Source: Methylomonas sp.
Lineage (GTDB): Bacteria; Pseudomonadota; Gammaproteobacteria; Methylococcales; Methylomonadaceae
Reading direction: 5' to 3'
Assembly (NCBI GenBank): GCA_026989715.1
Contig: JALSIU010000345.1
Span: 1 to 7,965 of the forward strand
DNA length: 7,965 bases
Under the pieces are notes generated by a model. That model saw only the letters and a program-made list of their open reading frames with translations. It made no database searches and was not told where the DNA came from. The position numbers were made by a program, and so were the translations under genes. The number at the start of each line of letters is the position of its first letter. Position 1 is the first letter of the stretch. Of the stretch, positions 1-6,300 are shown piece by piece.

Positions 1-1136
1 GTATGGGTGATGGTTTTATCTAGCTCGTAATTACGAGTTAATGTTTTGCTCGAAGAGGTCGGTATCGGTGTGCTTGCATCTTGCTCAGCCCCTACCGCTA
101 GCTCAGGCGCAACACCCGCAGGGGGGGGTTGATTCGATAATGCACCCGGCACGCCTTGTATAGGGGATAAAGTGCTGATATCTTCCGTGCTATGTACACT
201 CCTAACAGAATCGACATCAGGCCGAAATGATTCTTGAGTTTGCTCAGTGACGGTAAAATCCACATCGGCAGAAATTTGTACACGCATCCCTTCAGGGCCG
301 ACAATAGGCATTAAAATATTTTCAATGCGCGTCATCAAATGATCTTCAATCTCTTGTTTATATTTGAATTGTTTAACACTTAAAGTTAAATCGGAGTTGT
401 TATCTTTAGAATTAAGTAAGCGACCTTTTTGATCCACCACAGTCACTTGCGCCGCTTCCATCATCGGCACACTAGAGGCCACTAAATGTACAATCGCTTC
501 AACTTGGCCTTTTTCAAGGCTACGCCCACGGTACAAATTAAGAATAACCGACGCACTGGGCTTTTTTTGTTTCCGCACAAAAACGGATTGTTTAGGTAAA
601 GCCAAAATAACTCTGGCCGCTTTAACGGCTTGAATGGTCATGACCGTACGTGCTATTTCGCCTTCTAAAGCACGTTGAAAGCGCATTTTTTCTACATTTT
701 TACTGGTCGCAAAACTGCTCTCTTTATCCAGCAATTCATAGCCTAAGCTATCACTGTGCGGCAAGCCCTCTGCCGCCAATTTTAATTTAATATCACGCAC
801 CTTGCCTGCGCTAACCATAATCGCGCCGGTATGTTCATCCACTTTATAATCAACATCCAACTGTTCTAATGCGGCTAAAATTTCTGAGGCATCTTGTTCT
901 GCGAGACTTGGAAACAATAAATCATAAGAAGGTGCTTGTGACCATAATACAACCGCAACGCCGATAGCCACACTAAAGGCCAACCCCAACATCAAGCCAA
1001 CTTGCTTGACCACCGTCAATTCAGCAAGCCCCTGTACTGCCGGGTGCAATACTTTTTCTTCTTCAGCGACTAACTCAGTACTCTCCTCTGTTTCGGTGCC
1101 GGCTAAATCATTCGTTGTCGCTTCTTGCTCACTCAT
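1..1136 (-). CDS. fliF: Flagellar MS-ring protein FliF, N-terminal two thirds (3' end cut by window edge)
   Basis: FliF forms the MS ring in the inner membrane, the base on which the flagellar rotor and export apparatus assemble. The frame opens with ATG at 1136 (MSEQEATTND) and stays open to the left edge, giving 378 codons of the roughly 550-570 usual for the family. After an acidic cytoplasmic N-terminus comes one transmembrane helix at about residues 44-65 (VGLMLGLAFSVAIGVAVVLW). The periplasmic ring-building domains follow, with typical FliF segments such as SYDLLFPSL (70-78), GLPHSDSLGYELLD (124-137), EGEIARTVMTIQAVKAARV (158-176) and the conserved loop GVPGALSNQPPPAG (328-341). The second membrane helix and the FliG-binding tail lie outside the window. 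The start is 19 bases after the fliE stop, with no clear Shine-Dalgarno sequence, so translation may depend on fliE. It should be transcribed from the sigma-54 promoter ahead of fliE. A run of eight C on the coding strand falls in the proline loop. Identity is clear. Confidence 0.96.
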   Translation of the reverse strand, partial: MSEQEATTNDLAGTETEESTELVAEEEKVLHPAVQGLAELTVVKQVGLMLGLAFSVAIGVAVVLWSQAPSYDLLFPSLAEQDASEILAALEQLDVDYKVDEHTGAIMVSAGKVRDIKLKLAAEGLPHSDSLGYELLDKESSFATSKNVEKMRFQRALEGEIARTVMTIQAVKAARVILALPKQSVFVRKQKKPSASVILNLYRGRSLEKGQVEAIVHLVASSVPMMEAAQVTVVDQKGRLLNSKDNNSDLTLSVKQFKYKQEIEDHLMTRIENILMPIVGPEGMRVQISADVDFTVTEQTQESFRPDVDSVRSVHSTEDISTLSPIQGVPGALSNQPPPAGVAPELAVGAEQDASTPIPTSSSKTLTRNYELDKTITH

Positions 1137-1155
1137 ATTATTTTATAACAACCCA

Positions 1156-1467
1156 TTACATCGGCATATTCATCACTTCTTTATATGCATCAGTCAGTTT
1201 ATTACGCACTTGCACCATTGCTTGAAAAGACACACTTGCTTTTTGCAAAGAAACCATCACTTCTGCCAAGCCCGCATCGGACTCACCGGTTTCAAAATCA
1301 GAAGCCATTTTTTTAGCTACATGCTGAGTAGCATTAACATTATCAATAGACTGCTTTAAAAGGGACGCAAAATCATTACTATCATCTACGGGCGCAGGCT
1401 TATTAGCCGCTTCCGTTGACATAGTGCGCATTTGCGCTAAAACCTGATTAACATTCATCTCACTCAT
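1156..1467 (-). CDS. fliE: Flagellar hook-basal body protein FliE
   Basis: FliE is the small protein that joins the MS ring and export gate to the proximal rod. It is exported early by the flagellar type III apparatus and has no Sec signal peptide. The product is 103 residues, the normal family length, and ends with the hallmark C-terminal helix: SLQKASVSFQAMVQVRNKL at about residues 73-91, then TDAYKEVMNMPM to the end. The N-terminus (MSEMNVNQVLAQMRTM) is amphipathic. The start is set by AGGA seven bases before the ATG. It is the first gene after a sigma-54 promoter and is followed 19 bases later by fliF, the usual fliE-fliF order. Family knowledge says this operon is switched on early by FlrA/FleQ or FlrC; which of the two acts here cannot be told from the sequence. 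Confidence 0.96.
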   Translation of the reverse strand: MSEMNVNQVLAQMRTMSTEAANKPAPVDDSNDFASLLKQSIDNVNATQHVAKKMASDFETGESDAGLAEVMVSLQKASVSFQAMVQVRNKLTDAYKEVMNMPM

Positions 1468-1474
1468 TACACTA

Positions 1475-1478
1475 TCCT
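1475..1478 (-). promoter_or_regulatory. Ribosome binding site of fliE
   Basis: AGGA on the minus strand lies seven bases before the ATG at 1467. This is good spacing and fixes the fliE start. It lies inside the roughly 40-base leader predicted from the sigma-54 promoter. Confidence 0.7.
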
Positions 1479-1516
1479 GCTTTGCTGTATTGCTTAAAAC
1501 TTAATACAAAATAACA

Positions 1517-1533
1517 AGCATTTTTCAAGCCAA
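1517..1533 (-). promoter_or_regulatory. Sigma-54 (RpoN) promoter of fliE-fliF
   Basis: The minus strand reads TTGGCTTG, four bases, then ATGCT. Compared with the RpoN consensus TTGGCACG-N4-TTGCT, the invariant GG and GC are present with exact spacing; mismatches are at positions 6, 7 and 13. Transcription should start near 1506-1507, giving a leader of about 40 bases before fliE. It lies in the 82-base gap between flrC and fliE, just where a flagellar sigma-54 promoter is expected. The element was found by eye, with no matrix score. Confidence 0.8.
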
Positions 1534-1549
1534 TATTATTGTTAACATT

Positions 1550-2950
1550 CTAACATGGAATAAGCACACCATCGTCTTTCATTCGCGCTATTTTATAACG
1601 TAAGGTACGTGGGCTGATACCTAATTTTTCTGCCGTCATTTTTCGGCTCCCCTTAAAAGTCTCTAAGGTCTTTAAAATAATTTTATCTTCTGCCGAACGT
1701 AAGCCACTATCTAAACTTTTCGCTTCTAATTCAGACTCTTCCGTTATAGAAATAGGTTCGGTCAGCACACCTCTCTCAACCGTAACCGGTGCATCTAGTG
1801 TACTGGTACTCAGTACGCCCTCTTGCATCACTTCTTCAAAAATCAAATCATGCTCAGTAATTTTTGTACCGGACTGCAAAATCAAAGCACGTTGCACAAC
1901 ATTTTCTAATTCACGTACATTACCCGGCCAGTGATAGGCTTGTAATTTTTTAGCGGCAGCGGCACTAAAAGACGGCAATTTATGACCTGTAGAACCATGA
2001 CGCAATAATAAATCATTGGCCAACGGTAAAATATCATCAATACGCTCTGCCAAGGCAGGAATCGTTAAAGGGAATACATTTAAACGATAATATAAATCCT
2101 CTCGAAACAAGCCATCTTGTACATAAGTTTTCAAGTGACGATTGGTTGTCGCCAAAATTCTGACGTTTAATTTAATTTTGCGTTGACTGCCCAAACGTTC
2201 GACTTCTTTTTCCTGAAGCACACGCAATAATTTAGCCTGCAAAGCCAAATCCATTTCTGATATTTCATCCAATAATAAGGTTCCGCCTTCCGCTTGCTCA
2301 AACTTACCCGGCATAGCTTGAGTCGCGCCGGTAAAAGCTCCTTTTTCATAACCAAACAGGATAGACTCCATCATGGTTTCCGGAATAGCGGCACAATTAA
2401 TGGCCACAAAAGGCCCCTGCCGATGCAAAGAATGCTGATGCACATACCGCGCCAGCACCTCTTTACCTGTGCCACTTGCTCCCTGTATCAACACGGTAAC
2501 ATCCGTTTGTGCCACTTTTGCTGCCAAATGATATAAACGCTGCATCGCCCCGTCTGCAAGTACTTTATCATTTGCCGCAACAGGATTTTGCACAACCAGG
2601 TTTGCTACTTTATCAACCAAAGCACTAGCATCAAATGGTTTAATCAAATAATCAGATGCACCTGCTTGAATCGCTTCAACCGCTTTAGGGACTGAGCCAT
2701 AGGCTGTCATCAATAAAATGGGAATATTCGTATATTGATTTTGCATATTGTCCAGCAACTGCAAACCATCCATGACCGGCATTTGCACGTCACTAACCAC
2801 CAATTTAAAGGTATTTTTAGCCAGCTTTAACAATGCTTCTGTTCCATTACATGCCGAAACCACTCGATACCCCTCAATTTCTAAGGTATCACATAAGGCC
2901 TCACACAGTGCAACATCATCTTCAACGACTAATACATCATACTGTTTCAT
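1550..2950 (-). CDS. flrC: Sigma-54-dependent flagellar response regulator FlrC/FleR
   Basis: This is a cytoplasmic NtrC-type activator of 466 residues in three parts. The receiver domain (about 1-120) has acidic-pocket residues E10, D11 and D12, phospho-acceptor D54, T82 and K104. The AAA+ domain (about 130-360) has Walker A GASGTGKE (157-164), the sigma-54 contact loop GAFTGA (204-209), Walker B TLLLDE (224-229) and the WPGNVRELEN segment (341-350). A Fis-type helix-turn-helix lies at about 434-457 (TAEKLGISPRTLRYKIARM). All catalytic motifs are intact. FlrC/FleR, phosphorylated by FlrB/FleS, melts sigma-54 promoters of mid-class flagellar genes. Its start codon overlaps the flrB stop by four bases (ATGA), so the pair is translationally coupled. 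The gene stops 16 bases before the fliE -24 element. Its place between the kinase gene and fliE distinguishes it from other NtrC-family regulators. Confidence 0.94.
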   Translation of the reverse strand: MKQYDVLVVEDDVALCEALCDTLEIEGYRVVSACNGTEALLKLAKNTFKLVVSDVQMPVMDGLQLLDNMQNQYTNIPILLMTAYGSVPKAVEAIQAGASDYLIKPFDASALVDKVANLVVQNPVAANDKVLADGAMQRLYHLAAKVAQTDVTVLIQGASGTGKEVLARYVHQHSLHRQGPFVAINCAAIPETMMESILFGYEKGAFTGATQAMPGKFEQAEGGTLLLDEISEMDLALQAKLLRVLQEKEVERLGSQRKIKLNVRILATTNRHLKTYVQDGLFREDLYYRLNVFPLTIPALAERIDDILPLANDLLLRHGSTGHKLPSFSAAAAKKLQAYHWPGNVRELENVVQRALILQSGTKITEHDLIFEEVMQEGVLSTSTLDAPVTVERGVLTEPISITEESELEAKSLDSGLRSAEDKIILKTLETFKGSRKMTAEKLGISPRTLRYKIARMKDDGVLIPC

Positions 2951-4143
2951 GCACTTGCTCCCATAGAAAGATTAGGCTCAAAAACCGAGCGAATACACGG
3001 CAATACCATTTTAAACTCGGTTCCCACGCCCACTTGCGAATGACAACTTACCGAACCACCATGTGCTTTCACCACACTATCTACTACCGCCAAGCCTAAA
3101 CCGGTACCATTCACGCGGGTGGTAAAAAATGGCTCAAAAATTCTTTGCAAACTCACCGCATCAATACCAACCCCTGTATCTTTAATACTCACCATGATAG
3201 CTTGCGCATCTTGCTGAATCACTTCAAGAGTCAGTTGCCCCTGCCCCTGCATTGCTTCTACGGCATTACTGAGTAAATTCATCATAATGCCTTGCAAAGC
3301 ATGCTCATTACCATATAAAACATCAATAGAACATTGATTTATCACGTAAAATTGTACTTTCCCATCCGTCACTGAATCTAACAAAGCCTGCTCAACCTTC
3401 GCCAATAAACTCTGCAAAGAAAATTCAGCCATCGTCAAACGCCCTTCTTTGGCAAATACCAACATATCATTTACTTGCCGCTCTAAATAATGCAGACGTT
3501 CTAATATTTTCTTAGAAAATTTCTCGCGCTTATCAAGGGCTAATGCAGGATTGGAGAGTTGCGAAGCATATAAGATGGCCGTTGATAAAGGCGTTCTTAC
3601 TTGATGCGCCATACTGGCCACCATTTCTCCCATCGCCGACAAATGCTTTTGCTGATGCAAGCTTTCTTGTAAAGTATTCATTTCGCTGACATCACTCAAG
3701 ACAATGACTTGCTCTTGCGTATCAGGCAAGGCACTACGCGCCATCGTCACCCGCAACCCATTTAATAATTGCCTCTCCAAAGGATTATCCAGCACCGCAA
3801 TTAAGCTACGTGCCGCAATCTCCCCCCAAAGCTGACCAATTAAAGGCTCACCTAAAAAATTAATTGCTTGCGTATTGCAGTCAAGCACTCGACTTTGCGC
3901 ATCAAGAATAATAATTGCGGCAGGTAAAGCGGCTAAAATCTGTTGTAAGCGTACCGCCAATTTTTCATTTTCCAGCAATGTTTTAACGCGCTCACTACGC
4001 GCAGCGGCTAATTCTTGATGTAACTTTTCGACTTGCTCTTCTAAGCCTTGGTAAGAATGACTAAGATTTTGCGATAACTGATTAAAGAGACGAAAAGCAT
4101 CTGTTAACTGCTCTGTTTTCTGTGGTGAGGTAAACGTTGTCAT
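2947..4143 (-). CDS. flrB: Cytoplasmic flagellar sensor histidine kinase FlrB/FleS
   Basis: This 398-residue soluble histidine kinase phosphorylates FlrC. It has no signal peptide or membrane helix. An N-terminal coiled coil (about 28-70, rich in E, Q and L) leads into a PAS domain (about 66-150, LPAAIIILDAQSRVLDCN). The dimerisation helix carries phospho-acceptor H180 in MAHQVRTPLSTAILYASQL. The ATPase domain has the N box (MMNLLSNAVEAM, 287-298), DTGVGID (322-328), FEPFFTTR (336-343) and GTGLGLAVV (346-354). H180 is followed by Q, not the E common in other HisKA kinases; from memory this HQ-RTPL form is usual for FleS/FlrB, so it is not a defect. The start is supported by AGGA at 4151-4154, seven bases before the ATG. 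It has its own sigma-54 promoter and overlaps flrC by four bases. The ligand sensed by the PAS domain is unknown. Confidence 0.93.
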   Translation of the reverse strand: MTTFTSPQKTEQLTDAFRLFNQLSQNLSHSYQGLEEQVEKLHQELAAARSERVKTLLENEKLAVRLQQILAALPAAIIILDAQSRVLDCNTQAINFLGEPLIGQLWGEIAARSLIAVLDNPLERQLLNGLRVTMARSALPDTQEQVIVLSDVSEMNTLQESLHQQKHLSAMGEMVASMAHQVRTPLSTAILYASQLSNPALALDKREKFSKKILERLHYLERQVNDMLVFAKEGRLTMAEFSLQSLLAKVEQALLDSVTDGKVQFYVINQCSIDVLYGNEHALQGIMMNLLSNAVEAMQGQGQLTLEVIQQDAQAIMVSIKDTGVGIDAVSLQRIFEPFFTTRVNGTGLGLAVVDSVVKAHGGSVSCHSQVGVGTEFKMVLPCIRSVFEPNLSMGASA

Positions 4144-4151
4144 AAAACCGT

Positions 4152-4191
4152 CCTATTTGCTTGCTTTGTAGCATATCAAGCAAATAATAGG
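4152..4191 (-). repeat. Imperfect inverted repeat covering the flrB -12 element and ribosome binding site
   Basis: On the minus strand the left arm CCTATTATTTGCTTG (4191-4177) faces the right arm CAAGCAAATAGG (4163-4152) across a 13-base loop. Twelve pairs form if three bases in the left arm bulge out. The left arm contains the -12 TTGCT of the flrB promoter. The right arm ends in the AGG of the flrB Shine-Dalgarno sequence. RNA reading through from the kinase gene contains both arms; RNA started at the sigma-54 promoter (near 4168) has only the right one. It could also act as a weak terminator for the kinase gene (TTTT follows three bases later, but no long U run) or as a protein binding site. 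Confidence 0.6.
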
Positions 4192-4195
4192 CCAG
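4179..4195 (-). promoter_or_regulatory. Sigma-54 (RpoN) promoter of flrB-flrC
   Basis: The minus strand reads CTGGCCTA, four bases, then TTGCT. GG, C and TTGCT of the consensus are present with exact spacing; only positions 6-8 differ, plus the allowed C at position 1. Predicted transcription start is about 4168-4169, leaving a leader near 25 bases that carries AGGA before the flrB ATG. It begins six bases after the kinase stop codon. In Vibrio and Pseudomonas the equivalent promoter is activated by FlrA/FleQ; no FlrA gene is in this window. Found by eye. Confidence 0.82.
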
Positions 4196-4200
4196 TTTTA

Positions 4201-6102
4201 TTAAAATATTGCCGTCTCTATCTTTCGGCTTAAATAAGGGTAGTCAACAATAATCACCCAGCTATCCGTATCACTAAAACGTACCGTTTCCCATGCCGCT
4301 ATTTTTTCAATACGCCGGCCGGCTTCATAATAAACATAATGACCAATCCCCTCATTACGACTCAGTGCCAACTGCCCAAATTCCAATAGAGAAGCAGATG
4401 TAATACCTATGGCATCCGTAAATAAATTAGTCCCCAAATACTTTGGATTTTTATCGTAAATAATTAAGCCATCATGACGCAATATCCATACGTCTTGTAA
4501 TTCAGAGCCTAATATGGACGCTTTAGAAAACAAGGCAGGCATCACTGTCTCAGGATACATAGTGGCTTCAAGGAACTGCTGAGCCGCCCCGTTCGATTGC
4601 ACCGGTACACGCAACACAATTTGCATACGCCCCTGATGCGCAACTAAAATAGGAATGCCGCCTTGTTGTGATGTTAATTTCCAACCTGAGGCCAAATAAG
4701 GTGCCAACGCATCCGCCTGTTTAATGGAAAAAGCCACTACTTTTGGGTAAAGTTGCTGTAAGTTTCCCAAGAGTACCTTTTGCTGCATACGTTCTTCAGG
4801 CTCTAATTTAGCCAACTGCGCAGCGGTTACTTTTAAATCAGTATAGAGCAGATGAGTATTGGCCAACATCGCAGTCGCAATAACATGCGCTTCATTTTGT
4901 GCACGCTCACTCACGGTGGTAATGGTAATCAATGCCCGCTCCACTTTTATTTTTTCTTGTTGCGTTAAATAAGCGTAATGAATGGCAAAACCCGCTCCAA
5001 TCATAATGGTCATTAATAATGCGCACAACATCGAAACCAATAACTTATTACGCACAAAAAAACGACGCAACAACTCTTGTTTTGAATAATTGTAAACTTT
5101 AACCATGCGCCCACTACGATAGTCATTTAACTGTTTCAGCAATTCACCCGCATCATGAAAGCGAAGTTGCTTTGGTTTAGCCATTGCTTTTTCACAAATA
5201 GCGACTAATTCAACCGGCGCAGCTTGGTTAAATTGAAACGGCGACGGGGATTTTTGGGAGCTGCTTAATTGTTGCTCAATCTCATCTAAAGAGCCATGAT
5301 ACGGAAAATGCCCTGTAATAATTCTAAATAAAATAACGCCCAAACTATAAACATCACTAGCTTTACATGCTTGCCCCTCACATTGCTCAGGAGCCATATA
5401 GCGTGGCGTGCCCACTGTTATGGAAGAATGCGTATCGCTTAACGTATTGCGTTGGTGCTTGAGTGCATTATTAAAGAAGTAGGTATTATTATCGGAGCTA
5501 ATGGCTTGTGCCAGCCCCCAATCAATAATAATGGTTTCACCAAATTTACCACTAATAATATTGGCAGGCTTAATATCACGATGAATCACCCCTTTTTCAT
5601 GCGCATAAGCTAACGCCTCACACACATCAATTAAGGGGTCAAGCAGTTTTAAGCGTTGATTAATATCATCGACAACGCTCTCCGCATCAAAAGCCTGCAA
5701 CTGCTCTTCCATCGTAATGCCTTTGATATACTTCATGACATAATAAGGGCCAAAAGACTCACGTTGCCCCATTTCATATATTGGAATAATGCAAGGATGC
5801 TCTAATTGTGCGGTAATTTTAGCTTCGTGTATGAAAGAATTAATTAACTCATCAGCTTCCTCACTAGGCGGCTCAATCATTTCTTTAATGGCGACTCGGC
5901 GACCAATCCTTTTATCATAAGCTAGGTAAACTCGGCCAACACCCCCCTCGCCAATAATGCCTTCAATACGCAAGTGTTCGGTAAAAAAACCATAACGCGG
6001 TTGCGCAGAGCCATTCTGAGCAGTGATATTATTAGGTGCTAAACGTGTTGCATCATCATCTTGATGAGTCACTTGCGGCTCATTAATCGACATATCACTC
6101 AT
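4201..6102 (-). CDS. Membrane Ser/Thr protein kinase with extracytoplasmic Cache-like sensor domain
   Basis: This is a Hanks-type kinase of 633 residues counted from the ATG at 6102. A polar N-terminus (1-38) precedes the kinase domain (about 45-325): glycine loop GEGGVG (51-56), VAIK with K73, helix-C E93, HRDIKPAN (174-181, catalytic D176), DWG (194-196, magnesium-binding D in a W variant seen in other bacterial kinases), GTPRYMAPE (231-239) and SDVYSLG (249-255). All catalytic residues are present, so it should be active. One membrane helix follows (about 354-378), then about 255 extracytoplasmic residues to the end. This domain starts with a long helix and contains VWILRHDGLIIYDKNPKYLG (538-557), a pattern typical of Cache ligand sensors. 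No second membrane helix is seen, so topology resembles PknB with Cache in place of PASTA repeats. The start is uncertain: TTG at 6108, ATG at 6102 and ATG at 6093 are in frame, none with a good Shine-Dalgarno sequence. It lies 12 bases after the small membrane protein gene. Substrates are unknown; proximity to flrBC or ftsK suggests candidates but proves nothing. Confidence 0.9.
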   Translation of the reverse strand: MSDMSINEPQVTHQDDDATRLAPNNITAQNGSAQPRYGFFTEHLRIEGIIGEGGVGRVYLAYDKRIGRRVAIKEMIEPPSEEADELINSFIHEAKITAQLEHPCIIPIYEMGQRESFGPYYVMKYIKGITMEEQLQAFDAESVVDDINQRLKLLDPLIDVCEALAYAHEKGVIHRDIKPANIISGKFGETIIIDWGLAQAISSDNNTYFFNNALKHQRNTLSDTHSSITVGTPRYMAPEQCEGQACKASDVYSLGVILFRIITGHFPYHGSLDEIEQQLSSSQKSPSPFQFNQAAPVELVAICEKAMAKPKQLRFHDAGELLKQLNDYRSGRMVKVYNYSKQELLRRFFVRNKLLVSMLCALLMTIMIGAGFAIHYAYLTQQEKIKVERALITITTVSERAQNEAHVIATAMLANTHLLYTDLKVTAAQLAKLEPEERMQQKVLLGNLQQLYPKVVAFSIKQADALAPYLASGWKLTSQQGGIPILVAHQGRMQIVLRVPVQSNGAAQQFLEATMYPETVMPALFSKASILGSELQDVWILRHDGLIIYDKNPKYLGTNLFTDAIGITSASLLEFGQLALSRNEGIGHYVYYEAGRRIEKIAAWETVRFSDTDSWVIIVDYPYLSRKIETAIF

Positions 6103-6114
6103 CTGCAAAACAAG

Positions 6115-6300
6115 CTATCGGCTTAACTGGTACACTAAAGCCAAGCCAATTAATTGGATAAAATTAAATAACCAAAAATACAAGACAAATAAAGCCCACT
6201 TTACCTGCTTAGATTTATCGCCATATTTAAATTTCAATAAAAGCCAACTGCCTAAGGTGGCAACAAGCAAAATAATACTGCCAATCAGTGCATAATTCAT
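6115..6300 (-). CDS. Small two-helix membrane protein of unknown function
   Basis: I do not recognise this 61-residue protein. It has two hydrophobic helices, at about residues 4-22 (ALIGSIILLVATLGSWLLL) and about 35-58 (WALFVLYFWLFNFIQLIGLALVY), joined by a lysine-rich loop (KFKYGDKSKQVK). The positive-inside rule places the loop in the cytoplasm and both ends outside. Evidence that it is a real gene: a good Shine-Dalgarno sequence (AGGAG, seven bases before the ATG), a start sharing one base with the ftsK stop (TAATG), and only 12 bases to the kinase ATG. Position suggests it is made with FtsK and the kinase, perhaps as a membrane partner of one of them; that is inference. No homologous family can be named from the sequence. 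Confidence 0.8.
   Translation of the reverse strand: MNYALIGSIILLVATLGSWLLLKFKYGDKSKQVKWALFVLYFWLFNFIQLIGLALVYQLSR

Noticed and set aside
1006..1359. Plus-strand open frame of 117 codons across the fliF start and fliE
   Set aside because: It runs opposite to two well-identified flagellar genes, its residue make-up is unlike a folded protein, and no ribosome binding site or family match is apparent.
1540..1547. Palindrome TGTTAACA seven bases ahead of the fliE -24 element
   Set aside because: Only eight bases are symmetric and flanking bases do not extend it; in AT-rich gaps this is expected often by chance, so I do not call an operator or terminator.
2167..2536. Open frames on both strands inside flrC
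   Set aside because: They lie wholly within the conserved AAA+ domain of flrC in other frames and have low-complexity, shadow-like products.
3600..3606. H-Q in place of H-E after the phospho-acceptor histidine of FlrB, possibly a loss of phosphatase or kinase function
   Set aside because: From memory, the HQ-RTPL form is the normal state in FleS/FlrB proteins, so it is a family trait and not a lesion.
5515..5523. DWG in place of DFG in the Ser/Thr kinase as a sign of a pseudokinase
   Set aside because: The magnesium-binding aspartate and all other catalytic residues are intact, and DWG occurs in many active bacterial kinases.
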